From contig CALBKW010000067.1 of the NCBI GenBank assembly GCA_937895785.1, positions 1-8,136 on the forward strand: 8,136 bases of DNA. The letters run 5' to 3'. The DNA comes from an uncultured Candidatus Melainabacteria bacterium. GTDB lineage: Bacteria; Cyanobacteriota; Vampirovibrionia; Gastranaerophilales; Gastranaerophilaceae. The notes under the pieces are model-generated. The model saw only the letters and a list, made by a program, of their open reading frames with translations, was not told where the DNA came from and did no database searches. Shown here piece after piece: positions 1-7,248 of this stretch. Each line of letters begins with the position of its first letter. Position 1 is the stretch's first letter. Position numbers and translations under genes: made by a program.

Positions 1-98
1 CACGCTACTTCGAGTTTCGTGCGTTGCACTCACTCTACGCAAAATCCTCTAAACGTATGGTTGAAAACATTGAAAAAAGTATTAATATACTAATGTAA
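1..98 (+). CDS. 3' end of an unidentified gene (partial)
   Basis: An open frame enters from the left edge (first full codon at 3) and ends with TAA at 96-98. It encodes about 31 C-terminal residues, beginning RYFEFRALHSLYAK and ending NIEKSINILM. The other two forward frames give less protein-like sequence, and one of them stops at about 51. The tail is amphipathic and probably helical. I do not recognise the family. The stop lies 29 bases before the ATG of the next gene on the same strand and no terminator lies between them, so the two are probably cotranscribed. The call rests on frame quality and operon-like spacing only. Confidence 0.55.
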   Translation, partial: RYFEFRALHSLYAKSSKRMVENIEKSINILM

Positions 99-115
99 AT
101 TTGGATAAAAATACA

Positions 116-121
116 AAGGAG
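116..121 (+). promoter_or_regulatory. Shine-Dalgarno site that fixes the start of the 98-residue protein
   Basis: AAGGAG lies six bases before ATG at 128-130. The longer in-frame alternative, TTG at 101, has no purine-rich site at a suitable distance. The start is therefore placed at 128. Confidence 0.8.
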
Positions 122-127
122 CAATAT

Positions 128-424
128 ATGTTTGGATTACGTTCTGCAAGTAGAGAAGATGTTTTAATTGTTACTGAAGACTATGAAGTTAAAGGTACTG
201 TTTTTAACGTTGGTTTTTCAAAGAAAAATCGTTTTTTAAGTGATTTATTAAACAAAGCAAACAAAAACTTTATTGCCGTTAAAGATTGCGAAGTTACATA
301 TAAAAATAGACAAGGTGAAACTGAAAGTTTTGATTTCTTACAATTAAATATGCGTTATGTTGTAATGATTAGACCTTTAAAACCTGAAGAAAAACCAGGT
401 TATGTTGCACCTGTAGAAGGTTAG
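128..424 (+). CDS. Small conserved-type protein of unknown function (possible DUF6812-like)
   Basis: 98 residues from the ATG at 128, which has an AAGGAG site six bases upstream. The in-frame TTG at 101 would add nine residues but lacks a ribosome site. No signal peptide or membrane segment is visible. The order of features is a short N-terminal strand (DVLIVTEDYEVKGTV), a middle section with RFLSDLLNKANKNFIAVKD, and a C-terminal strand ending in MIRPLKPEE. This pattern of 'strand, RLSDLLN, FI.L.D..V, final strand with P' recalls small beta-rich proteins I know as DUF6812, a family without an assigned function. That match is from memory and was not searched. The gene is probably cotranscribed with the gene ending at 98, and it is separated from the convergent chemosensory operon by a strong terminator. 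Confidence 0.85.
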   Translation: MFGLRSASREDVLIVTEDYEVKGTVFNVGFSKKNRFLSDLLNKANKNFIAVKDCEVTYKNRQGETESFDFLQLNMRYVVMIRPLKPEEKPGYVAPVEG

Positions 425-435
425 TCAAAAGTAGT

Positions 436-471
436 AAAAGGCGGTCGGCTTTATAAAGCCGACCGCCTTTT
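436..471. terminator. Perfect palindromic bidirectional terminator between convergent genes
   Basis: An 18+18 base perfect inverted repeat. The left arm (436-453) reads AAAAGGCGGTCGGCTTTA and the right arm (454-471) is its exact complement. The core is GC-rich in an AT-rich context, with an A-tract on the left and a T-tract on the right, so an intrinsic terminator forms in both directions. It serves the small gene ending at 424 (+) and the CheA gene ending at 475 (-), whose stop codon is only three bases away. Confidence 0.93.
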
Positions 472-474
472 TAT

Positions 475-3400
475 TTATTCAGAATATTTCAATAAAATGT
501 TAGAAACCATATCAACAAAGGCTTTTTGATTGAACTCACCTTTTACAACATATTTTTCTGCCCCTAGGGAATGGGCTTTTCTTTTTTGGTTTTCATCTCC
601 TAGAGAACTCATAACAACGATTGGAATATCTGCGTAAAGTTCATTTGCCTTTATTTGAGATAAAAATTCTAATCCCGACATTTCAGGCATTTCAATATCT
701 GTCAAAATTATATCAAAATGAGTTTCATTTATTTTCTTTAAAGCTTCAATCGGGTTGTTTGCTGTGAATACGCTAAAACCAGCGCTTGAAAGAATATTCT
801 TTTCTAAAGTTCTTGTTGTAATTGAATCGTCGATAACGAGAATGTTCTTTTGTTTTAATTGTGATTTCTTTTCTTCAATTGTAATGGTTTTAGGTTGAGT
901 CATAGATAATCTTTTTGCGTTTTGAAGAGTTGAATTTTTAATCAAATCAATCGCATTTAAAATAAGACAGGTTTCACCTGTAGCAAGAGTTGTAACCCCA
1001 GAAATGTTCTTAATTCTGTACAATGGTGGTGACAATTTTTTATGTAGAATTTCTTGTTCACCAAGTAATTTATTGACGATAATACCAATAACTTTGTTGT
1101 TAGTTTCAATGATGATAATGGTTTTCATATCGCTTTCGTCTTGAGAACCTTTTAGGTTAAGAAGGTGCGCAAGGTTGTATACTGGAATATTTCTGCCATT
1201 GTGCAAAATTGTTAAACTTTCGTGAGTGCGATGAATTTCGCTGTCACTTCTACAAATAACAGTGTTGATAACAGACATCGGTAGAGCAAAAGTTTGGTTT
1301 GCTGATTGGATTAAGAAAGCTGTTAAAGTTGCCATTGTTACAGGTAGTTCTATTTGAATTTTGCTACCGACATTGAACTCTGAAACAACTTTAACAGTAC
1401 CGTTAAGTTGAGCGATTTTAGACTTTACAACATCCATACCAATACCGCGTCCAGAAATGCTTGTAACCTCATCTCCAGTGGTAAATCCAGGATAGAAAAC
1501 GATATTCATAATTTCTTCATCAGTCATATCATCGATTTCTTCTGCTGTTAAAAAGCCTTTGTTTAGAGCTTTTTCCTTTATTTTTTCAATGTTGAAGCCT
1601 TGACCGTCATCAATAACTTCAATCAAAATTTTGTTATCAAGATGTTTTGCATTAATTTGAATATGCCCTGTTGGGTTTTTACCCAATTCTCGTCTACGTT
1701 CTGGAGTTTCAATGCCGTGGTCAATAGAGTTTCTAAGAATGTGAATTAATGGGTTTTTAATTTCTTCAATAATCTTTTTATCAGCGCTGGTTTCACTACC
1801 TGTAATAGTTAATTCAACTTCTTTTCCTCGTTCGTGAGCAATATCTCGAACCATTCTTCCAAATAGGTGAAAAACTGTCGCAAGAGGCAATACACGAATG
1901 TTTTTAATCATTCCGTCAAAGTCGTCAATTAGGATACGCATTTTCATATCATCTTCAAGGTTAGAACGCTGCGTTTGTGCAATTCCAGTTGCAATTGCAT
2001 TCAACTTTTTGCTTTGTTCCGTAAGTGTATTTAGCATTTGCTTGATGAAAATGATTGAAGATGTGTCAGTGTCGCTGTCTTGTTTTGAAAAACGTTTGTC
2101 ATAGCTTTTCATGTGACGAATTAGTTTAGAAAAATCTTTTTGCCAATCTTCAAGCTTGTCGTTTAAATTGTTCAATTCGCTCAATTGTTTGGTTGTTTTG
2201 ATTTTTGTTGCGATAAGTTCCCCTATTTGGTTCACCATTGCATCAAGTTTTGAAGATTCTACGTGAAGAGTTTTGATTTCACCAGTGTCAAAAATCTTTG
2301 TAAAATCCTTCATTTTTGAAAAAGTGTTAGGCTTTTGTGTCGTTTGAGGTTTGTCCTCTTGTTGAGCTGGAACGACTTGAGCTGTTTGTGGATTTGCAAT
2401 TTCAATTAATTGTTTTGCAACGGTTAGTTGTTGAGCCAGAAGAGCGCTATCATCTTGTGAGTTTTCACCATTGATTGTTGCATAACAAAACCGTGTTGCA
2501 TTAGAAAGTATTTCAATTACTGATTCATCAAGGGTTATATCCAAGGTTTTTGTAAACTCAATAATTGATAAAATTTTGTCTAAAACTGGCGTAATTTCTG
2601 ATTTTGGATTGCTTTCTCTTAAGCCCTTGAATGTACTTTCTAAATCTTCATAACTTTCAGATGAGGTTTCAAGTAATTTTATTTTTCCTAAAATATTTTC
2701 AATATTAAAGTTTGAAATTCTTTCTGGATGTACAACTTCGTCTTCAAGGATAATTTCAGGCTCAATAGTGGTGTCTTCTTCAATTGTTTCTGGAACTTCG
2801 TATTCTTCATCACTAAACGCATAACCATAATAATCAATCGCTTCAAGATTGTTAATTTCACACAAATTTGTAAGTTGATTGATGATATTATCCATTGCTT
2901 GTTGAATTTCTGCAACTTCCTCTAAAGTCAATTCAGTGTTGCATTTTTCAATGATATCAAGTTTCAATTTTATTGTTTCTAATGTGGATTTTATATCATA
3001 ATGATTGATTTGTTCGAAGTATTCAAGCAAACTGGTAACAAGGTTCAAAAGTTCTTTTATAGACTCATTTTCAATCTTTTCAGACAATTTGATAACACAT
3101 TTTAGAGTTTTTATGATTAGAGAATTGTAGCGATGGTAATATTTTATCAAATTTGATTTACTAAATTCTTTAGGTTTATCCGAGCTTCGTCTTTGAGGAG
3201 TTGGAGCTTCTTGTTGCCCAATTTTAATTTCTTGTGGTTCGATTTTAGGTATAGAAGAATTTTGGATATTTTCAAGTGCTTTTATTTGATTGTCAACTTC
3301 TGTAGGACTGAACTTTTCTTTGCCAGTTTCAATTGACTGCTCAATTATTTTTGAAATTAAATCAACAGTTTTGTACATTACATCTGCAATTTGCGGTGTA

Positions 3401-3657
3401 ATTGAAAGTTTATCTTCTTTAGCAAAACCCAAAGTGTCTTCCAGCTTGTGAGCAAGATTTTGTGTTGCTGTAAAGCCAATCATTCGAGAAGCACCTTTAA
3501 GACTGTGTGCATCTCTGAAGAGCAAGACAATAAGGTCTTTGTTTGATGGTGATTTTTCAAGCTCCATAAGGTTATCGTTCAAGCGAGTAACGATTTCTTC
3601 TGATTCTACGCGAAAAATATTTAAAATTTCTATCAACTCGTCGTCTTGAAATTCCAT
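475..3657 (-). CDS. cheA: Hybrid chemotaxis histidine kinase CheA with C-terminal receiver
   Basis: 1060 residues, well above the roughly 650 of classical CheA. Domains in order: Hpt/P1 (about 1-125) with phospho-acceptor H51 in DAHSLKGASRMIGF; a low-similarity, mostly helical and acidic region (about 165-430) where a P2 would lie; dimerisation P3 (about 460-590), longer than in E. coli; the ATPase core (about 590-770) with N-box HILRNSIDHGIE (639-650), DDGQGF (683-688) and SGRGIGMDVV (735-744); a CheW-like P5 (about 775-910); and a receiver (about 937-1058) with D943/D944, phospho-acceptor D987 in LTDIEMP, and K1039. All catalytic motifs look intact. The start ATG lies nine bases after the receptor stop; AAGG overlapping that stop is the only ribosome site, so translation is probably coupled. 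The architecture matches WspE, FrzE and other non-flagellar CheA hybrids. The preferred phospho-target is not determined by sequence. Confidence 0.96.
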   Translation of the reverse strand: MEFQDDELIEILNIFRVESEEIVTRLNDNLMELEKSPSNKDLIVLLFRDAHSLKGASRMIGFTATQNLAHKLEDTLGFAKEDKLSITPQIADVMYKTVDLISKIIEQSIETGKEKFSPTEVDNQIKALENIQNSSIPKIEPQEIKIGQQEAPTPQRRSSDKPKEFSKSNLIKYYHRYNSLIIKTLKCVIKLSEKIENESIKELLNLVTSLLEYFEQINHYDIKSTLETIKLKLDIIEKCNTELTLEEVAEIQQAMDNIINQLTNLCEINNLEAIDYYGYAFSDEEYEVPETIEEDTTIEPEIILEDEVVHPERISNFNIENILGKIKLLETSSESYEDLESTFKGLRESNPKSEITPVLDKILSIIEFTKTLDITLDESVIEILSNATRFCYATINGENSQDDSALLAQQLTVAKQLIEIANPQTAQVVPAQQEDKPQTTQKPNTFSKMKDFTKIFDTGEIKTLHVESSKLDAMVNQIGELIATKIKTTKQLSELNNLNDKLEDWQKDFSKLIRHMKSYDKRFSKQDSDTDTSSIIFIKQMLNTLTEQSKKLNAIATGIAQTQRSNLEDDMKMRILIDDFDGMIKNIRVLPLATVFHLFGRMVRDIAHERGKEVELTITGSETSADKKIIEEIKNPLIHILRNSIDHGIETPERRRELGKNPTGHIQINAKHLDNKILIEVIDDGQGFNIEKIKEKALNKGFLTAEEIDDMTDEEIMNIVFYPGFTTGDEVTSISGRGIGMDVVKSKIAQLNGTVKVVSEFNVGSKIQIELPVTMATLTAFLIQSANQTFALPMSVINTVICRSDSEIHRTHESLTILHNGRNIPVYNLAHLLNLKGSQDESDMKTIIIIETNNKVIGIIVNKLLGEQEILHKKLSPPLYRIKNISGVTTLATGETCLILNAIDLIKNSTLQNAKRLSMTQPKTITIEEKKSQLKQKNILVIDDSITTRTLEKNILSSAGFSVFTANNPIEALKKINETHFDIILTDIEMPEMSGLEFLSQIKANELYADIPIVVMSSLGDENQKRKAHSLGAEKYVVKGEFNQKAFVDMVSNILLKYSE

Positions 3658-3666
3658 TTTCTAACC

Positions 3667-4698
3667 TTACATTTTTGCAGTTGATTCTTCAGTGTATACG
3701 GTTGTCATTTCATCAATTTGACCAACGCATTTTTCTAGTTCTTGTAGGAAATTGCCGATTTCATCACTAAATTCTAAAATTGTTGTATTAAATTCTGCAG
3801 AAAAGGCATTTTGGGTATCTTCTGTAATTCTTGAAACATTTTCAGATATTGCTTTTACACCATTTGTAATTTCTTCAAGGTTAGATTTTGTAAAGTTAGA
3901 AGTTTTAACAACTTGTTCAATTTCTTTTGTACCTTCTTCGGTTGCCATAACTGTTGAATTAGTAACGTTTTGAATATCATTAATTAATGAAGAAATTTTT
4001 GTTGTAGCTTGTTTTGATTCGTCTGCAAGTTTTCTAATTTCACTTGCAACAACAGCGAAACCCTTACCGTGTTCACCTGCTCTAGCTGCTTCTACTGCTG
4101 CGTTTAGGGCTAACATGTTTGTTTGTTCTGCAATATCTTCAACCAAACCAACGTTTGAACCGATTTGTTGATTGTATTCAGAAAGGTCTAAAATTAAGTC
4201 TGCAATGATTTGGATACGTTGTTTTAAAAAGTCCAATTTTTCTGAGTTTTCAAGCATTGCATTATGTTCTTTTTCTGTTGCATCTACAGATTTTTCAACC
4301 TGACTTGAAAGAATTTGTGAAATTTGTTTTGTTCTAACGTTTGCTTCTTTAATGGTTTCAAAGTTAGCAACGCAATCTTGAGTTGTTTTTAAGTATAAAT
4401 CAAGAGTTTTTCTGTGTTTTGTAATCAAATCTTCCAAAACATTTTTCAATTGTCCGATATCTTTAACTTTTGTAGTAATGTCGCGTTTGATTGTTTTGTC
4501 AATCCATAGTCTAAGTAGGTAATATACAAAGACATTTAAAATAAGCATAATAGATATAAATGCAAAGGCTCTTGCCATAGGAATTTCAAATGTTAGAATT
4601 AACGAAAATAGCCCAAAGTCGGCTAAAATCAAGAAAGTTTCAACAATATATTTTATAAACATCTTTTCTAAGATAGTAAAATTAAACTTATTAAACAT
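3667..4698 (-). CDS. Membrane-anchored methyl-accepting chemotaxis protein without sensory domain
   Basis: 343 residues. Two hydrophobic segments (about 14-37 and 44-65) are separated by only about six residues, so there is no periplasmic ligand domain and the N-terminus forms a tight membrane hairpin. A long coiled-coil signalling domain follows. Its hairpin tip is unmistakable: AEQTNMLALNAAVEAARAGE (190-209), then HGKGFAVVASEIRKLADES (210-228), the CheA/CheW contact region. A complete HAMP domain is not evident: only about 15 residues separate TM2 from a KDIGQL stretch (79-84) that resembles the end of a HAMP. The C-terminus (TEESTAKM) lacks an NWETF-like CheR tether. The start is supported by AAGGAG six bases upstream (4705-4710 on the complement). 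It is the first gene of the leftward operon, with cheA nine bases downstream. The signal is unknown; a membrane or cytoplasmic cue is inferred. Confidence 0.94.
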   Translation of the reverse strand: MFNKFNFTILEKMFIKYIVETFLILADFGLFSLILTFEIPMARAFAFISIMLILNVFVYYLLRLWIDKTIKRDITTKVKDIGQLKNVLEDLITKHRKTLDLYLKTTQDCVANFETIKEANVRTKQISQILSSQVEKSVDATEKEHNAMLENSEKLDFLKQRIQIIADLILDLSEYNQQIGSNVGLVEDIAEQTNMLALNAAVEAARAGEHGKGFAVVASEIRKLADESKQATTKISSLINDIQNVTNSTVMATEEGTKEIEQVVKTSNFTKSNLEEITNGVKAISENVSRITEDTQNAFSAEFNTTILEFSDEIGNFLQELEKCVGQIDEMTTVYTEESTAKM

Positions 4699-4708
4699 AA
4701 AGGACTCC

Positions 4709-4735
4709 TTGCTATATATATATTTATAGTATAAT
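4709..4735 (+). promoter_or_regulatory. Candidate promoter of the rightward (diguanylate cyclase) operon
   Basis: A consensus TATAAT at 4730-4735 is preceded by TTGCTA at 4709-4714 (four of six matches to the -35 consensus) with a short 15-base spacer. It would start transcription near 4742, about 20 bases before the ATG at 4763. A run of five TA dinucleotides (4713-4722) fills the spacer. The -10 is convincing, the -35 is weak. Confidence 0.5.
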
Positions 4736-4739
4736 TATA
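4734..4739 (-). promoter_or_regulatory. Candidate -10 element of the leftward (receptor-cheA) operon
   Basis: Read on the minus strand this is TATAAT. It shares two base pairs with the rightward -10 inside the palindrome TATAATTATA (4730-4739). Start of transcription would be near 4727, giving a leader of about 29 bases before the receptor ATG. A second option, TATACT (4728-4733), lies just beside it. No recognisable -35 is found at 16-18 bases upstream. Confidence 0.45.
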
Positions 4740-4746
4740 TTACAAA

Positions 4747-4752
4747 TAAGGA
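4747..4752 (+). promoter_or_regulatory. Shine-Dalgarno site that decides the diguanylate cyclase start
   Basis: TAAGGA ends ten bases before ATG 4763 but only four before the in-frame TTG at 4757. The ATG is preferred because it gives MKNKVLLIDDS, a normal receiver-domain beginning. Confidence 0.65.
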
Positions 4753-4762
4753 TTATTTGACG

Positions 4763-6247
4763 ATGAAAAATAAAGTTTTACTGATAGATGATAGCAAAAC
4801 TCAATTAGACGTGATGAGAGTGCGATTTACGAAATGCGATTTTGAGGTAGAAACAGCTCAAAATGCATTGGAAGGTTATCACAAAATCTTTTCATTTGTT
4901 CCTGATATTATTTTGTCAGATATTATTATGCCTGATTTAGACGGTTATCAATTCTGCCGTTTATTAAAAAATAATCAAATTACAAAAAATATTCCAATAA
5001 TTCTTTTAACTGTTTTAGATAAAAATGTCGACAAATTCTGGGGTAAAAAAGCTGGTGCGCAAGCTTTTATTTCGAAAACGGCTGAATTTGAAGAAATTAT
5101 GCAAAAAACTTTGGAAGTCTTAAAAGATAGTGAACTTTCAAACGAAGATAAAAATGTTATTTCAAATCACAAGGTTGATGACATTTCTGTAAACGAGCAA
5201 ATAAACAGAATTTTAAATCAATTGTTGATGCAATCATTGTTTTTAAACGAGTTCAGAAACCTAGGTGAATATTACACTCACGAAAAAGTGCTAGTAGACA
5301 AAACATTGGAACTTCTGTCTACATTTATTGAATATGATATTTCTGCTCTATTTTTTAAATGTCCTGAGGACAGTGCAAAAAATATTTTGTATTTTGATGT
5401 AAATAGTTCAAGCGTTTCATCATTTGTAATTGAAAAATTGAAACGTGATTTCTTTACTCAAATGCCAAATATGAAAGCGTTTAACACGAATGATTTTTTA
5501 CACGAAATTGCACGTACAAACCCAGAAAGAACTGACAATAGCTTAATTTCACCTTCGGTTTTTAAATCAAGCTATATTTTACCACTAACTTTTGAAGGCA
5601 AGTTATTGGGTGGTATTGCGTTTTTCTCAAAAGAGGAAATTGATTACAGTCAAATTCAATTCTACGGTTTGATGAAAAATGAACTTTTAGCATTGATGAA
5701 GATGAAATCTTTATATTCAGAAGTTGAATTATTATCAGTAACAGATGGTTTAACAGGTTTGTATAATAGACGACACTTTGAATACAATATCGAACGAGAA
5801 TTTTTACGTGCAAAACGATATAAAAATCAACTAAGTTTGGCAATTCTTGATATAGACTTCTTTAAATCTGTAAATGACAACTATGGTCACCAATATGGCG
5901 ACTACGTTTTGAAAGAGGTTTCTAACTTGATGAAACAATCTTTCAGAAAAACCGATATGATTTATCGTTACGGTGGCGAGGAAATTGCTATCCTTTTGCC
6001 TGAAACTTCAGCAGACAATGCAGGTATTCCAGTCGAAAGATTGCGCGAAAAAATTGCTCAACATAAATTCTCTTTCAATGGAATTGATATTTCATTGACT
6101 GTAAGTGTTGGTATTGCAGAAATGGAAGATTCTTATTATAATTCATCTGAATTGGTTGAAGTGGCAGATAAGGCTCTATATCACGCGAAACAAACTGGAA
6201 GAAACAAGGTCGTAATTTATAATGAACAGCTTGCAAACGTTAAATAA
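4763..6247 (+). CDS. Response regulator diguanylate cyclase (REC-GAF-like-GGDEF)
   Basis: 494 residues from ATG 4763. It is expected to condense two GTP into cyclic di-GMP under control of phosphorylation. The receiver (about 3-118) has D9/D10, phospho-acceptor D53 in LSDIIMPDLDG, T83 and K105, a complete set. A middle domain (about 165-315) has a GAF-like strand pattern (ISALFF, YILPLTFEGKLLGGIAFFSK) but weak identity. The GGDEF domain (about 322-490) starts with TDGLTGLYNRRHFE and has LDIDFFKSVNDNYGH and the active-site loop YGGEEIAILLP, with GGEEI at 404-408, a variant expected to be active. RKTD (395-398) sits five residues before GGEEI, the position of the allosteric inhibitory site, so product inhibition is likely. 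There is no EAL domain. The protein corresponds to the PleD/WspR output class and is divergent from the receptor-CheA operon; the next gene starts inside its 3' end. Confidence 0.95.
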   Translation: MKNKVLLIDDSKTQLDVMRVRFTKCDFEVETAQNALEGYHKIFSFVPDIILSDIIMPDLDGYQFCRLLKNNQITKNIPIILLTVLDKNVDKFWGKKAGAQAFISKTAEFEEIMQKTLEVLKDSELSNEDKNVISNHKVDDISVNEQINRILNQLLMQSLFLNEFRNLGEYYTHEKVLVDKTLELLSTFIEYDISALFFKCPEDSAKNILYFDVNSSSVSSFVIEKLKRDFFTQMPNMKAFNTNDFLHEIARTNPERTDNSLISPSVFKSSYILPLTFEGKLLGGIAFFSKEEIDYSQIQFYGLMKNELLALMKMKSLYSEVELLSVTDGLTGLYNRRHFEYNIEREFLRAKRYKNQLSLAILDIDFFKSVNDNYGHQYGDYVLKEVSNLMKQSFRKTDMIYRYGGEEIAILLPETSADNAGIPVERLREKIAQHKFSFNGIDISLTVSVGIAEMEDSYYNSSELVEVADKALYHAKQTGRNKVVIYNEQLANVK

Positions 6248-7244
6248 CAATAATAATTTTGAGGTTCAACAAAATCTATATTTCACTTTGAGTGAAAATA
6301 AATATGCTGTTCCTTTGAAAAATGTTGTCGAAGTTATGAAACTTCCTGCGCTTGATTATCCACAAAGGCTTCCGAATAATATTATTGGTGTTCTAAAATT
6401 TAATAATATTAATATAAATATTTTAGATATAAGATTTTATCTTGATGTGCCAGTTACAAAATATTCGGTTAATAACAAACTTATTGTGGTTAAAACTGAC
6501 GAATCAATTTTTGGAATTATTGCTGATAATATAGAAAATATTTTAGATTTTGAAAATTCTAAAATTGAACGCTTGCCATTTGTTTCAGATAACAGAATTA
6601 TTGATGCTCTTTATCATATTGAAGAACAAACTGTTTCTATTTTGAACATGTACGCACTTGAGCAAGTACTACGCAAAAATTCAGAAAGCAAATCAGGGGT
6701 GGATATCAAAAGTTTGTTTCCAACGGATGAAACTTCAATTGAAATATTCAACTCTCGTGCAAAGTATCTGATTACAAAATTAAATAATTCGGTTGCTCAA
6801 ACGGCTTTTGTAAATGACAAATTTGTAACTTTTGCTTTAAATGAAACTTCTTATTGTATAAATCTTAAATATGTAAAAGAGGTTACAAACAGGACAAATA
6901 TCATTCAATTACCTTGCGCTCCTGATTATATTGAAGGTTTGATGACTGTAAGAGGTGATTTTATTACAGTAATAAACTTCAAAAAGTTTCTAAACCTTTC
7001 AAATACAGAATATTCGCAAAAACCAAAAGTAATTATTATTGATTCAGAACAATACAAAATTGGTTTTTTAGTAGATGAAATCTTCGAAATCGCAGATATT
7101 CCAGAAGAATTGATTGAAAATAGGAAAACAAGTATTGATGACTCGTTCATTTCATCAGAAATTATTAGAGGAAACGATATTCAACTTTTAATAAACATGG
7201 ATAAAGTTCTTTCTGATGAAAAAATGTTTATTGATGAAGATTAG
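6222..7244 (+). CDS. Tandem CheW coupling protein (two CheW domains)
   Basis: 340 residues with two CheW domains and no kinase or receiver. Domain 1 spans about 17-151 and domain 2 about 199-331. The linker carries FNSRAKYLITKLN, resembling the 'RA..LA' segment that often precedes CheW domains. Domain 2 has the canonical APDYIEGLMTVRGDFITV (233-250) with R244-G245, corresponding to the arginine-glycine used in receptor/kinase coupling. In domain 1 the aligned positions are N61-N62 (IIGVLKFNNININIL), so that conserved pair is missing. A run of five Asn lies at 8-12. The ATG at 6222 overlaps the end of the diguanylate cyclase by 26 bases; AAGG at 6206-6209 is a weak, distant ribosome site, so coupling to upstream translation is likely. 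Role: scaffold linking the receptor to CheA; it could also dock the neighbouring cyclase (inference). Confidence 0.93.
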   Translation: MNSLQTLNNNNNFEVQQNLYFTLSENKYAVPLKNVVEVMKLPALDYPQRLPNNIIGVLKFNNININILDIRFYLDVPVTKYSVNNKLIVVKTDESIFGIIADNIENILDFENSKIERLPFVSDNRIIDALYHIEEQTVSILNMYALEQVLRKNSESKSGVDIKSLFPTDETSIEIFNSRAKYLITKLNNSVAQTAFVNDKFVTFALNETSYCINLKYVKEVTNRTNIIQLPCAPDYIEGLMTVRGDFITVINFKKFLNLSNTEYSQKPKVIIIDSEQYKIGFLVDEIFEIADIPEELIENRKTSIDDSFISSEIIRGNDIQLLINMDKVLSDEKMFIDED

Positions 7245-7248
7245 TTTT

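Noticed and set aside
101..127. TTG-initiated nine-residue N-terminal extension of the small protein
   Set aside because: AAGGAG at 116-121 lies inside this stretch and is ideally placed for ATG 128; nothing suitable precedes TTG 101.
1898..2925. Open frames in other frames within the CheA gene (1898-2104 +, 2688-2915 -, 2728-2925 +)
   Set aside because: They overlap a gene with intact domain motifs, have no family-like sequence, and are chance frames in AT-rich DNA.
3752..3973. Plus-strand frame antisense to the receptor
   Set aside because: It is a shadow of the receptor coiled coil, with no protein-like pattern of its own.
6243..6257. AAT/AAC triplet run at the cyclase-CheW junction as a phase-variable repeat
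   Set aside because: Only five imperfect triplets; any slippage would keep frame and just alter an Asn run.
5562..7150. Minus-strand frames opposite the cyclase (5562-5843) and CheW gene (6926-7150)
   Set aside because: Both lie opposite strongly conserved domains and read as low-complexity antisense.
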